A DNA stretch of 64,000 nucleotides from the NCBI GenBank assembly GCA_020740775.1, contig JAHEWK010000014.1:124001-188000 (forward strand), given 5' to 3'. Positions within the stretch are counted from its first letter, which is position 1. Every line of letters begins with the position of its first letter. Below are positions 1 to 12,577 of this stretch, piece by piece. A program made the translations under genes and the position numbers. This DNA is from Ilyonectria destructans. Lineage: Eukaryota; Ascomycota; Sordariomycetes; Hypocreales; Nectriaceae. The notes beneath the pieces are model-generated. The model was not told where the DNA came from and did not search any database. It saw only the letters and a list, made by a program, of their open reading frames with translations.

Positions 1-368
1 TCGGGGACTTGCGGCTGTGAGGGCTCGGGGTTGTGTTGAGGCTCAGGATCGGGAGGGTGGTTTTCGCGATGGGTTCGATTGCATGCGACGGAGCAGCTTC
101 AAGATGGTCAGCTCTGGGCGCACTGGAGATTGGGACTGGCAGACAGCACTTACTATGGGAGATAGCATCGCGGACACTTGTACTTGGGCGGGTTCACATT
201 ACACACGCCGCACAGCGAGGGCTTGGGCGCGGGCGCAGGCGCGTCGTCGATATCACCACCGGCATCAGCAGCATCTTTAGGCACCGCGTCGTCAGCCTGA
301 GCAGCAACCTGTGATGACGACGATGACGGCTGCTCTGGTTCCCCCTTGTTGTCGATCGATGTCGACAT
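1..368 (-). CDS. HIT-type zinc-finger protein, 5' part (runs off left edge)
   Basis: Exon 1 is 154-368, starting at the ATG on 366-368; the intron is 97-153 (GTAAGT donor, CTGAC branch site, AG acceptor); exon 2 runs from 96 to the left edge. The split codon rebuilds a tyrosine and gives a continuous zinc-binding pattern: CGVC, then KYKCPRC, then YCSVAC, then an H-x5-H tail. This is the zf-HIT fold found in snoRNP assembly factors such as Hit1/ZNHIT3 and Bcd1. A low-complexity Ser/Gln/Ala/Asp/Pro segment of about 50 residues precedes the finger. The family acts in the nucleus as a protein-protein adaptor in box C/D snoRNP biogenesis. The N-terminal position and spacing of the finger favour a Hit1/ZNHIT3-like protein, but the rest is outside the window and a different HIT-finger subfamily is possible. 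The gene is divergent from NFU1. Confidence 0.8.
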
Positions 369-802
369 GGCCCTCTAAGAAACGTGTGGTTGGCAACGAT
401 CGCAAAAGAAAAAAATAATAAAAAAGTGAATGGAGCTGGTGGATTTCGCTCGTTCGCTCACTCAAAAACTGCCCCGCGCGTCATTCTATGGCATGCATCT
501 GTTTGGGTTGGAGATGCGTCGAAAAGGAAAAATTCCATGTGGGTCCGTTGGCTCGGCACTTGCCATTGCCTGCCCTTGCATCATAGCCCAGGTATTACTA
601 ATGCTCGGGCCTATCACGGCCGCCACGGCTCCCACGGCTACTGTGACCGAACTACTCGGAGGCGAAAAGTTGAGAGCCGAGCTACGCCAACGACTTCTCT
701 CCTCCTCTTCAAGAGGCATTTTGCTGACCTGGTCTCCGTCCTGCGCTACCCTTCACCTTTCCACGCTCTCCCCATCCCTCGTGGATACAGAAAATCGTCG
801 CA
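369..802. promoter_or_regulatory. Shared divergent promoter region, zf-HIT / NFU1
   Basis: These 434 bp separate the start codons of two divergently transcribed genes, so both promoters must lie here or overlap. An A-rich tract is present at about 405-425 and a CT-rich stretch at about 690-790 leads into NFU1. I recognised no specific transcription-factor site. Confidence 0.5.
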
Positions 803-1789
803 ATGACTTCCTCAAGAGCTCCCCGATTCGTCTCCCGGGTCCTGGCCTCCGTCCCCCGGCCCGCCGCCGAGACGCCGCTTCGAGCAGCGCCGCGATGGAC
901 TCGCTCGTTGAGCACACGATCCCGCCTCCCAACCCTCGCTTTCGCCGCCGGCGCCCGACCACAAGTCTACGCATCGCGCCGGTCCGCAGCTCCTGGACTC
1001 GCCGGTGTCGGCAGCGGCGTCCGGACCATCTTCATCCAGACCGAGAACACACCGAACCCGGACGCCCTCAAGTTCCTGCCGAACCACCGGGTCGTCCCCG
1101 AAGCGATGTCTACGCCCTTCATCGAGTACCTCAACCCCCGGTCGACAATCGCGCCGCCGTACCCCTCGCCGCTGGCCGCAAAGCTCATGAATATTGACGG
1201 CATCACCTCCGTCTTCTACGGTGCTGACTTCATCACCGTCACCAAGGCCGCCGACGCCAACTGGGCCCACGTCCGCCCGGAGATCTTTGCCCTCATCACC
1301 GAGGCCATCACGTCAGGCGAGACTATCGTGAACGTCGCCGAGCGCAAGGAGGGCGAGGCTCCCCACGATATCGAGGAGGATAGTCTGGCGTACAACGAGG
1401 ACGACAGCGAGGTGGTCGGCATGATCAAGGAGCTGCTCGAGACGCGCATCCGACCTGCGATTCAAGAGGACGGCGGCGACATCGACTTCAAAGGCTTCGA
1501 CGATGAGGGATATGTACTCCTCAGGTTGCGCGGTGCCTGCCGCACCTGCGACTCGAGCACCGTCACCCTGAAGAACGGCATTGAGGGCATGCTAATGCAC
1601 TACGTAAGTTCTTCCTACTCATAACTCTTGTTACGTCGTCTAGACTAATACTAACATTTCCGCCAGATCGAGGAGGTCAAGGGAGTCAAGCAAGTACTCG
1701 ATCAAGAGGAGGAAATCTCACTGCAGGAGTTTGCCAAGTTTGAAGAGAAGCTGAAGCAGCAGAAGGCTGCCCAGGCTTCGACTGGTTAG
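803..1789 (+). CDS. NFU1: Mitochondrial Fe-S cluster assembly factor NFU1
   Basis: Exon 1 is 803-1603, the intron 1604-1666 (GTAAGT...CCGCCAG), and exon 2 1667-1789; the product is 307 aa. Residues 1-72 are Arg/Ser/Ala-rich with almost no acidic residues, as in a mitochondrial presequence. An Nfu_N domain follows, opening with the family signature IFIQTENTPNPDALKF (about 76-91). The C-terminal NifU-like domain (about 203-275) holds the CxxC pair C246/C249 that ligates a bridging [4Fe-4S] cluster between two protomers. NFU1 passes [4Fe-4S] clusters to mitochondrial apoproteins such as lipoate synthase and complex I/II subunits. Exon 2 adds a helical Lys/Gln-rich tail usual in fungal orthologues. 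The start is the first ATG that gives the presequence. No key residue is missing. Confidence 0.95.
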
Positions 1790-1816
1790 AGGAAACGGCT
1801 TCCCTCTCTTGATGTC

Positions 1817-1825
1817 TGTATAATA
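1817..1825 (+). promoter_or_regulatory. Puf4-type 9-nt binding site in NFU1 3' UTR
   Basis: TGTATAATA lies 27 nt after the NFU1 stop codon. It fits the 9-nt UGUAHAHUA consensus of Puf4-class PUF proteins exactly. Nuclear mRNAs for mitochondrial proteins are a known PUF target class in fungi. Binding is inferred from the motif alone. Confidence 0.45.
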
Positions 1826-4800
1826 ACTGGCGGGAAACCTCATGATACCCACGAATGCTCATGCACTTATCGAGCCAACTCGTACATTTACCGATCTCGT
1901 CCCTCTACGTAATTGACCCACTTTGAGACTCAAGCTTTCAGTACAGCAAATACCATGTATACTGATCCTAGGTTGATGGATCTCTGGCCATGGATCTCCG
2001 GCCATGGATCTCCGGCCTGGCGACCCTGGTCCAATGCAAAGTCATCAAGGCCGGAGGATGCCACAAGAAGTCCGAGTGGCGTCTCCCCCTCTCCAGCCGG
2101 ATTGGGAGTAGAGGGCGTGTGAACTTTAAAGCCCCGATTGAGTCTGGCCAGCTTCTGAACGAGTCGATTCTCCAATTCGACAATGGCAGCAGGGGTTTGT
2201 CAGCGAACCCTGGCATCGTGGATGCGTAGTGCTTCTCCCTGTTCCAGCGGACCATAGCTACCACCATGGCACTTTTGAGGTCTCGTGCTGCTCTGCCACT
2301 GCACGTGTGCGGGACCGGCGAACGGCGAACGTCTGACAGCGAGCTACATGATAGAGTCATGCGAATCTCGATGTTCAGATTTGTAAGACGTGGAGGGCGC
2401 CGCCCAGGAGATGGGGCGATGGAATTGGACCCGGGCGTTGCTTTGGACTCAGGCGTTGCTAGGTAGTCTCCATGAAGCCTCCCAGGAGCCGCGGTAATGA
2501 TCGGCCTTTGACACGGACGATCCCCCGGTCCCTAAAATCAATGTCGCACGTATGCAAGCGGAGTCGCTGCCCGAGAAGCACCCGTCGCGAGGGCATGCAT
2601 CGGGGGGCCGGGCGGATGCATGTGCTGCGGCGGCGGATGCTGTACACTCAGGTACATTTCTGTTCGGGGGGCCACGAATGAGGAGAAATCCGGGGTAAAC
2701 CCCCGCCTCAACTGACACCCAATTGACGGGCCAATGGCGGGGTATCTCCACTTCCCTGCCATGGGCCTCTCCGATCACCAATAACTACAGATCCAACGAG
2801 TCCGCGGCGGTGGGCACGCTTGGGAAACGCAGCCGGCTGCTTTGGTGAACTCTCTCCGGCATGAAGCTCGAAGGCACCTGTAGCCGCTATCCCTACCCCA
2901 ATCCACTGCGCTTGAATTGCGTTTTGCTAAGTGGCCCGCTACAACATAGCGAGCACGGGCTGGTGCAGATCGACGCTCCAGCTGACTGGGAACAACGGCA
3001 AATCCCTAGCGGCGTTCTTCCTGACAAACCAGCGCAGGTCAGACAGATTCTGGGGAGAAGTCTCGATATGCATGGCTTCACAGTGACATGCAGGCCTGAT
3101 ACCCCACGTTTGTCGAACTCGATCTGCCATGGACCTTGCACGCCGTGGCTCAATCACGGTAGCAGCCCTGAGCGATCGCACCAAATGTACCTCGGTAGAC
3201 ATGCAAGTCATCCCCCAGCTTTCCCGCCCGGCTATCCATCCGACAATGCGAGACCCTCCCAATTCCAGCCAAGCAAAAGCAGTTGGGTCCACGGCCCAGT
3301 CCGGCGAGCTAAATCCGGGGTCAATAAGGGGTTCGAGCTGCCAAGGGCACACGCCCGAAAGCACAGCGCGTGACGTGATGCATCCGTGGATCCGTATAGT
3401 CGCTTCGACCCTGCAACGTCTGCCCCTGCTCCTTCTTCATCGCCTCACCGCGAAGTCCGCTGTATGCTGCGGGCATGTGGCGCTGGCAAACAGAAATTGG
3501 AGGCTTGACATATGGTGAGCAGGTGGACCGCGGATGCTTGGCGCCACAATGCTCGAGACCCGGAATACCTTGCTCGTTTGGGGTAGTTTTTGTGCAGCAG
3601 GGCGTATACAGTTCCATGTACGATGAGACAAGTCAAGTGCGGATATCGTAGCCACATCCTTTACCGTCAATTCTTTGCGGTGGCCTGATATTGTCATTTC
3701 TCAAGTCTCAATGCTGGAGCGACGATGATTTCCCGGTAGACGTCACCCCAAGGCATCAGCAATTGCAAGTCCGTGTACGAAGCTTCGAGGTAATCCCTCC
3801 ATCGTGAGAATCGCCTCCCGCATACGTCATGAAGCATAACCGTCTGCACCAAGCTGCAATGGCGAATGTTCAGTGGTCAACCGTCATTTGGGGGGGAGCA
3901 AGACGCAGTCGACAAGGTTACACAGACGACCAAACGTGCCTCCCGCAGGCCAGTGACGATCGCGGCCTTGTGTGGCGATCGATACTTTCGACAGGACAAA
4001 GCCGAGCCGCGTGCTAACCTCCAGCAAGTGGGTGCCAGATTGAACGGCCGTGGTTCATGGACAGGGTCGGTTTGGCAGTTGGAAACCCGACTGGGCAACT
4101 GGGCAAGCCACCCAAGCAAATGATGGTTTGCGCATCGCGCAACGTGCGCAGGGCACGGCTGTGGCCCCCGGACAAAGTGTCAAGGATTGGATGTAGGTGA
4201 CGAGAGCCCTGTTCGTCCAGACTACCAATGGGGAGATCCATTTCCGGGTTCGCTTGCAGGGCCACAGGATGATCTACAGGGCTCGGCAGAAGGAGATGTG
4301 ATACCGGTATTTAAACGAAAGGGCGATACTAGTAGCCTCGGCCAGTGCATGAAACTGAGCATGAGCATGGGTGCTCGCTGTGGTCCGAAAACTCGCACTG
4401 GAGATGGGGAGAGGGTTACAGGCGCTGCAAGGCATAACTGACAAACGAACACTTGGTTTCCACCACCACTACAATGTCAGTTGTCTGATGATGACGGAAG
4501 GGAACTGCCGCAGCTGGGGCTATGATGTCGATGATGATGAATATTTCCGGGATGACGATGCCTCGGGTGTGAGAAGGAAGAGTCGGGACCTCCCACCCAT
4601 CCAGGACAGGTACATCAATTGAGCACCGTGTATAAGTTGAACCCGCCACTGTACGTCAGGGCACGAATGTCGATTTTACTACCTGATCTAGACACGGCAC
4701 CTCAAGAGGGCCTTGCCCTCGGAAACCAGGCCCTGCTCCGGGATTGTCACTCGGGTGAAATGGCGGGGTGTTCCTCAGTCTGCCGGCATGATTCGAAGAG

Positions 4801-5899
4801 GGACGGGAGCGTGTTGAGCGGGAGGTACGCAGTAACGTGAGGAACGGCTCGCAGAGTCAAGGACGGCAGGAGAATCTGGAGTTGAGCTGCGGAAGTGAGG
4901 AGACTTTGCTTTGCTTTCTCACGCCACTGCAGACAGGAATGCCACTCCGATGAAGACTGCGGCCACAACAGCCTACAAGGAGCAGAAGATAATCCGGCCG
5001 CCGTCCAGTATCGAACCCAGTAGAACAGCGCCATCGCCATCTACCGGAACTTGGATCAGTGGCGGCGGGGCTAGCATCCGCTGCCCTCGTTCGTCGGCTC
5101 GTCCGCATCAATTCACCTGATGCTCTGCTACTTGGGTGGTCGGGCTAGGTGGGGTGGTCGATGAGCTTCTTCCGAGTAGCACGTCTGTGGAGCATCCAAT
5201 CCGCTTTCACTGCAACGAGACAAGGCCTGCACGTACAGACATGGCGGCATCCAACCCACCATCCACCACCCTCCATGCGCCGCCGACCATCCGCCATCCA
5301 TCACAACTTCCACGGCTCTCCACCACTTTCTTGAACATGGCCGACTCCCCTCCCGTTGCGTGTCCTTTGGGTCGAAGCAGGTCGGATAATGGGCGCGAGG
5401 GGCGTGAGTTGTGTGCATAGGCCCAGGGTCGCCGGTTGGTCGTTTCTGACGCGGTTGTGGCTGTCCAATGCAACGGAACTGATCCGTCTGCTTCCCCTGC
5501 CCGCCCAGGTGCATCAGTAGTTGCAAGTGCCAGCCTTTCCCGCACGACCTCCATTTGTCCAAGCCGTCGTAGCCATTGGTAGCTTTGTCCGTCCTCCGGA
5601 GGCCAGGGTACATGATGTGACCCCCGTCCTGGCCCGTTGTTGAAACTCCAAGTCCAGCCTCGGTCAGGGGGCGCTCGATTGGACCTTGCAATACCGTGCT
5701 GTACCTCTGTATGTCACTGGTTAGGAAGGTGGAGGAAATACCAAGCCAGTGTCCAACCCGCTGATTTCACTTGGGCGTCATCTGCATTGACTGCCGTTCC
5801 TTGCGCCCATGGGGATGAACTCAAGGTGGTCTGGGCTGTCGCTGCGTTGATGCATTGAAGAGAACTCCAGCTACTTAAAATACACTACCCCGGCACCTG
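1826..5899. other. Intergenic, no gene recognised
   Basis: Apart from the small repeat at 1978-2019 I see no reading frame with a recognisable domain, no usable exon-intron chain and no RNA gene. Frames are short, overlap on both strands and have no consistent codon bias. The stretch is moderately GC-rich, so it is not an AT-rich repeat relic. Confidence 0.6.
1978..2019 (+). repeat. 14-bp tandem repeat, three copies
   Basis: Three consecutive 14-bp units of consensus GGATCTCCGGCCAT begin at 1978, 1992 and 2006, with one or two differences between them. They are intergenic and have no evident function. Confidence 0.8.
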
Positions 5900-8754
5900 A
5901 GAGGGTCATGGGAAGCTCCTCAGGTCTTTGTATCCAAACTTCCCACGACTGGCTACTGGGTACTGGCAACTGGCAACTGGCTCCTCTGCCTCTTTTCACT
6001 TTCTGACAACGTCCTTTGTCTCATTCCAACGTCTTCTGTATTCACTGCTGTGCGAAGCGGGAACCGTTTGGTCGATGCCCTCGCCAACCACATCGCATCC
6101 CCCCAGTACCGTGCCACCACCACCATTTCATCTCCTCCACCACACTCCTGCGACATCCTGCCCCTCCGACTCGAGACAGCCAAAAAAGCATATCAAGATC
6201 GGCTCCCCGCCCCCTCTCAACGCACCCACCCGTGCAACATCCAGCGTGTTGCGAAAAAGCGCCCACAGCCTAGCGTCGAACATCTACTTAGCAGTCGCCC
6301 GAAGCTCTCAGTTAGCTCTCCCCAGACCTCCGCACTGCGACCAAAACGGCACAGTACCAATCCGGCTACTCCAACCAAGGCTCCAGCCTAATTCCTGGGT
6401 TCGCTACCGCATTCTGGCCTGAGCTGAGCCGTCAGATCACCATCATCGTCGCAATTGCTGGTGGTCACGGACTAAACGGCCAGACCTTTTACTTGGGGGT
6501 GTGTATTAACGTCTGCCCGCCATCCCACCCCTCGTTATTGTTTTTCCCCTCTCTTTCATTTCTTTTTTTCTCATCGTCCCGAACATCGTGTGACGGAACA
6601 ACTCGAGGAAGCGGTTCACCTTCATCCCATTCGCCGTCTTCACGCACGCCACACAAAGCATCCAAGCTCATGGCCCCTCTCCGAACGTCGCACTAACCTG
6701 CCTTTCTCTCCATCAGATCCTAGGCAACGGAGCGTCTCCTCTTCTGCTGCTAACTCTTTTGCATCCGTTCTGGAGCTCTTCTTCTCCACCCTCGGCCCCT
6801 CCACTCCCCGCTCCACTCGTCCTTCTCGTCCTTTTCGTCCCAAGAGGCGGACCCCAGCAGGCAAAGGTTGCTAGGTATTAGCCTCGCCTCCCCAGTCCAC
6901 ATCCGCCGTCCTAGAACTTCGCAGACTCCAGCCCCGGCCGCCTGTCACGCCGCGGCTGCGACCACCACAGTCCCCTAGACCCTAGCCCCCAGACCTACCT
7001 TAGGTACATCAGGTCCCCCAAGTTCCCTGCTGCGCCGCTTGTCGTCTGTGCAGCAGCACCCGCACCCGCACCCGCACCCACCACCAGCTCTCAGTCCCCC
7101 AGCAAGCTCCGGGCGGCAGTATTCCCCTCCCCCCCCAAAGAACCCAATAATCTATACCGCCCGGTGCCGCCAGCCCTTTCCAAAGACGCTCCAATTCGCA
7201 AAGCACCACAGGCACCCGCGGGCACCTGGTCTCGTGTCGCATCACACCTCAACACAACCTTACGCATCGCCGCCGCCGCATCAGCAGCAGCAGCAGCAAC
7301 AGCGCCGCGCGACGCAACGCAACGCTACGCAACGCGACGCAACCTCTCTGCAGCCCTCCGCTGTCCTCCCCCCCGCCTTCCGTGTTCCGACCACAATCCA
7401 TCCTCTCCCCATCTCCTTCATCCTCCTTCTCCTCGGCCTTCCGTCTGCCGTCTGCCGCCTCCCGCTGTCCTCGCTCCTGTCAAACACGCCCGTTTCGTCA
7501 CTGTCGCTGTCAACCGTCAACCGTCAACTGTCGCCCCGTCACCGTCGTCATCGCCCGCACCGTCACTGACGCTGTCGCCGTCGCGCTCTGTCGCTGCTGG
7601 CCTGACATTTGACCATTGACATTGACTGACTAGCCTGCTCGCCACCGCCGCCAGGCTCTCTCGTCGCCGCCGCTCCACGACAGGTCAGCCCCGCGTCATT
7701 CTCTCGGTGTCCGTGGCGCCGGCCTTGCGCCCCTGCTTGCGAGCCTCTTCGCCAACAATGGGCCTCGACTAGTTCCCTTTGTCGCCGTAGCTCTCCCCAG
7801 CCAACCCTTACCTCCATCTATCACTTCCTTCTTCTACCTTCGGACTCCCGCTCACGAATGGGTGCTTGCGCCTGCCCCTCTTCTCTCCCCGCCTCACTGA
7901 TTGCTTGAATCTTTTTTCCTTTTGGACCTTGGGTTAGACGCGCCGGTTTAGACAATCTTTATACCCTCATCCTTAACCTCTCCGACACTAATCGCCTTCC
8001 CTCCGTACCTTACCTTTCCGTCGACTCGCATATTGTCGCCACGACGAGTCGCCACTCACGAAGCCGCCTCGCCTCAGCCCAGCTGCAGTCTTCTCTGTTC
8101 TTCCACGTTTCATCTGTTTGTTACGACCTAGAAGTTTGGCCCGTTTGACGCCCTACCCATAGACATACCCTGAGATTTACGTCTCTGGTAAGTGAACGTC
8201 CCCTGCACCCCTCCCGTCGCGGTCATGCGCCACTTCCATTGAATGAAACTGCATCACGCTCTGGCGCGACAAAGTTGTTGCCCCATTGTCGCATTCATGA
8301 ACACGGCTGTGCGGTCGTTTTCCAAACAACCGCGCCCGCTCCGTCTCTACGTTGAATGTGTCACGGGGTTTCGTTTCCCCTCACCGAAACAGACCCCGAC
8401 GTGACCATTCATCTCATCGCGTTTGGTGCAGCAACAAGCACCCATCATGAGAACAGCCAACTGACCAGTCACAGATCTTTCCCCGTATATCCCCGGAATA
8501 AAATCAATTCTCCCACCTTCTCACTTCACCCCTCACTATCTCGTCACTTACGAACCTTCAACACCCAACTCACCCGAAGCCTGCCTGCTTTACACATTAG
8601 GCGGCCGCACCTCAACCTCAACCCAAGAATCGCCACCTGAAGCACCTACCGACCACACGTGTCTGTGGGCTCTTCTACCACCCTACCGTTATTTCAACTT
8701 GACCAGGAGGCGGTTGGAGGAAGTTGGATCGCCGACATTTCTTTGGCCAGGACA
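5900..8754 (+). promoter_or_regulatory. Long CT-rich leader/promoter of the PSP1 gene with a probable 5' UTR intron
   Basis: About 2.9 kb before the PSP1-domain start codon is strongly pyrimidine-rich on the coding strand, as in long fungal leaders. A strong donor (GGTAAGTG) is at 8188. A plausible acceptor is at 8473-8474, preceded by CTGAC, which would give a 5' UTR intron of about 287 nt; a later acceptor at 8749-8750 is also possible. The frames here read as Pro/Ser/His-rich low complexity and I do not call them genes. The transcription start site cannot be placed from sequence. Confidence 0.5.
7057..7344 (+). repeat. Microsatellite cluster in PSP1 leader
   Basis: Three short arrays are visible: four 6-bp CACCCG-type units at 7057-7080, a CCG/CAG trinucleotide run at 7268-7302, and an irregular run of GACGCAACGC-like units at 7311-7344. 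All are in non-coding sequence and are likely length-variable. Confidence 0.7.
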
Positions 8755-11532
8755 ATGAGCTCTGGTCCCCTCAAAACCGGTCCGCCTTCGAGACTGGGCC
8801 AAGGGACATACCCTCCAGCTACGGCGAACACCCAGTCGCTTCTTCTTGAAAAATTGCACGCGAGAACCTCAACCCCTGATTCGGAGGCCCTCGTCAGCTC
8901 CGACGACGAAGGCGACCATCGTCAGGAATCCGCACAACAGGCCGCGCAACCCCCAAGACCCGTTCGACGACCTTCTTGGTTAAACGAGACGTCGCAGTCA
9001 CTCGGTCGCCCTCGCAAGGGGTCATTTGCGAGCAGCTCCATGTCTCCAACCGCATCGCATCCTAGTACCCCATCGGCCGAGACCGGTGCCGGTACATGGG
9101 GTTCACATTCTACTTCGTCCGTCATGGGACGCGCCCCTCCTGGATCTACCTTCCCTTGGGGCACTGGCATATGGAACAACGAGCGCAAGGATCCGCCATC
9201 AAGACTCAGTGAGGTTTTGCCTTCTCCGACTTCGACCATGCCTCCCGGCACTGGAGGCAACTCCTTCTTCGGCGGCGAGACGCAAACATCTCCAGTGTCA
9301 CGCGACCCCGCCTCAAACTCACAGATACCTTTTGCGATCCCACTCCACCCTACTCCCAAAACCTATCGCTCGCAGTCATACTCCGTTGGACAGCAAGATC
9401 CTGAGACGAATCCGGCGGCGCCATCCATGAGCTCCTCTGCCATCCTTGGGCGCGCGCGCCACCCTGGGCATCCTGCTCTGCAACATCGGCCATCCCGGCC
9501 TAGCATGCTGAGTGAAATGGCAAATGATGGATCGATGCTTGGAAAAGTCAAAGAAGTTGAAGACGATGACGATGAAAGCGCAAGCGAGTCGCTTCAAGGT
9601 TCTTTCCACCAAACTTCCGAGGCAAAGACCATCGAGATGCTTGCCAGGGAGAACGCAATGCTTCGCCAGCAGCAGCAGTACAATGCTCGCATCCGACCTC
9701 GCGCCGCGACAGGTGCAGCCTACATTGGTAACGGCTACGCCCTGAGAGAATCGGTGCCCGAAGAGTCAGACTTTGCCATTGACGAGCTCGATGAAGCCAA
9801 CGAATCGGGTGAGGCATTGGCCAAGCGGGCCATGAACAGACGCATGAGCGAGTTTAGTCCAGGACCTATGCGCAGCCAGTTTGCCATGGAGAATCGCAAG
9901 AATGACAATGCCAACTTGAAGAAGGCCCTTTGGTCGAGCTCTCTGAACTTCCCGATCACAGATATCTCGCAGAGCAGGCGTCACTCATTCGCCAATATGC
10001 CTACCCGTCAAGGATCTATTAGCTCTATCCCGGATTCTGCCTCAGCACTGGAGCCTTCGGTCATGGAGGCGCAGCAAGCCCAGGAATATCCCCCAGGATA
10101 TCCCGATCCTGCGAGCTTCGGGATCGGCAACAATGGTATGTGGATGATCTCTTTTCCCCGATGTTAATCGCAAAATCTAACTTTGCCCGCAGCTACTCCA
10201 TACTTTGGTGGAGGCGCCAACCTTGGGGGTGCGTTCCAGCCCGGCTTCAACAACCAATATCCATCGCCATATGGGCTTCCTAACCCATACACGAACCGGG
10301 CCCCATCTCCACACCGTAACGTGTACAGCATCGCGCAGCCTCGACACAATCAGCTTCTCCATATCGTCCTTTTTAAATGCGCCCGAGCCGATGTATTTTA
10401 CATCCAAGAGGGCACTGGCTTGACTGTGAAACCAGGAGACCTCGTCATTGTCGAAGCAGACCGTGGTACCGATCTCGGAACTGTCGCTAAGGACAACGTT
10501 GACTGGCAGAGTGCCAAGGATCTCAAGGAACACTATGCGGAGGAGCAATACAAGTGGCTCATGATGTACTCTCAAGGCGCAGCAGCTGCACAAGAAGGTG
10601 CTGGTGCTGGCCTTCTCGCCTCATCCACCGGTCTTCAAGGGAGCGCTGTTGGAGGTATGGGACCTCAGAATCAACATCACATGCAGGAGCCGAATGCAGG
10701 CGAGCTTCGACCTAAGCTCATCAAACGCCTTGCCCAGAGCCACGAAGTGCATTCCTTGCGGGACAAGGAAGGTCAAGAGGCAAAGGCGAAGAGAGTGTGT
10801 ATGCAAAAGGTCAAGGAGCATGGTCTCAACATGGAGATTCTTGACGCTGAATTCCAGATGTAAGTCCTAACGCTTGGGTATGTGATGATATGTTCTGACC
10901 TAAAAACCAGGGATTGGAAGAAATTGACGTTCTACTACTTTGCCGACAGCTATATCAACTTCAACTCACTTGTCACGGACCTGTTCAAGATCTACAAGAC
11001 TCGAATTTGGATGTCTGCTATTAACCCTGCGTCGTTTGCCAGCCCAACTCTTGGCATTCAAGCCCCGAGCGGTATCGGGCCTGGTGCCGTTGGTGTCACA
11101 CGTGCCTCTGGTGGCAACGACCGTCGCCAGAATCAGCAGGCACAAGAGCAGCAGCACCAACCCCCTCCCGCCTTTACCACTGGATCTCGAGATGGTCGTG
11201 GGTTCCGGCCAAACTTCACTCAGCCTTTTGGAGGTGATCGGGGTCCCAGTCAGCCTTCTGGATACCCGCCATCCAATTACCCATACGGCCAATTTGGGGC
11301 CTTCGGAAACCCCAGAAGCAACGTTCCCTACGTCCCTGGCGGCAGCCCCAACATGGAGGGGTTCCCTGGAGGGCCTCTCCAGCAACCTGGCGACTTCCAG
11401 TCCATGCGACACCGCTTCCCGAACCCGCAGTCGGGACCAAGTCCGACACCACACTCACAGGGAGCATCACCCATTGCTCCTCAGAATGACTGGGTGGGAT
11501 CGTTCCAGGGACTTTCCCTCAATACCCACTAA
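8755..11532 (+). CDS. PSP1: PSP1 C-terminal domain protein
   Basis: Exons are 8755-10135, 10193-10859 and 10911-11532, joined by two introns with GTATGT and GTAAGT donors; 889 aa. Residues 1-500 are disordered and rich in Ser/Pro/Gln, with acidic runs and a short coiled stretch near the glutamine run. The conserved PSP1 C-terminal domain spans about 517-717, from the segment starting IVLFK to the YKTRIWM segment; it is split by a Gly/Ala/Gln loop and resumes at RPKLIKRLAQSHE. The tail is Gly/Pro/Asn/Gln-rich. In S. cerevisiae, Psp1 was found as a suppressor of DNA polymerase alpha defects and associates with P-bodies and stress granules; the bacterial relatives are YaaT-type proteins. The molecular activity is unknown. 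The ATG at 8755 opens the long frame; an in-frame extension upstream has no ATG. Confidence 0.85.
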
Positions 11533-12577
11533 TGTGCTGCCTTCCGCTTGGCTGGGTAGTTACGATTTCTGATTTGTGATGAAGTATGGCCATGCGATAT
11601 TTCTGGCCTTGTTCGACAGATGATGGATCAGAGGAGGAAGTGAACACGGAAAGGTGCGGCACGCAAGAACAAGAATTTGGTTCAAGAAGGTTTTTGGTGT
11701 GGTCTTTTCAGTTCTGTTTTCCGGGGCGTTTACAAGCAACCTCCTTCCCACAAGGTTGCGATGCAAGATATGTGAGAGATTGTTGATTTCGTCGTTCTAC
11801 CGATGTTTTGCTCAGGGTCACGGATCCACGACCGTTTTCACGACTGGAGATGAGGGGAAAGACAAACGACATCCAATGGCTTATTGCTTCAAAGGTTGAG
11901 ATTATAGACAGAGAGAGAGAGAACCGAGGCTTTCGCATTCACGGTGTAACTAATATGCGATCAAAAAGGGACATGTTTGGGTATAGCCGGTATCATGTAT
12001 GACAAAGATTTCCTTTTCAGTTTGCATCTTCTGTTTCTTTATTCTCTAGGTACTTCTAGGGGTTCTCTGGTTGCATTTATCCAGACTTTAACTTGCTTAC
12101 GTCGATTATTAAGAGAAAAGGTGGCAAAGACTTGTGTTTGTATTCTTGCATCCAATCCCAGAGGTGCATGTCTCTTGGTGATGACCATGCCGGATCTCAT
12201 GTCAGCTGTGGGGGTGGAGATCCTTATCATTCTCTAGATGCGCAAATAGAACTTCATTTTTCAGCGAATCCGTCTGTGAAGCAGTGTCCGTGGGTTTGTT
12301 TGAGGCCAGCGTTCGTGGTCAGATGTGGCTGAGTCCGCGAGGATGCGGAACAGCTGCCAGACACTGTCACGGTGGTTCCGCTTTGAGTCGGAGAGGAAGG
12401 CACCGAGGGCAACCACATGTGCTCCTGCCTCTTGATAATCCGGCCAGGTTTAACTAGGTTGATAGTACCTCAGGCACACTGCATCCCCTTACAGCTTACA
12501 CTTTCATCTCCCTTCCTGCAACTTCAAACAAAAATACGCAAGTCCGTTGAAGCATTCTTTCTACCTCCAATCCGAGA
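11533..12577. other. PSP1 3' UTR and intergenic region
   Basis: There is no recognisable gene. The sequence becomes relatively AT-rich with short purine repeats (a GAGA run near 11912-11920), as expected for a 3' UTR followed by the promoter of the next gene in the same direction. Confidence 0.5.

Noticed and set aside
7039..7619. 150-176 codon Pro/Ser/His/Arg-rich frames in the PSP1 leader
   Set aside because: Low-complexity translation of CT-rich and microsatellite DNA, open in several overlapping frames.
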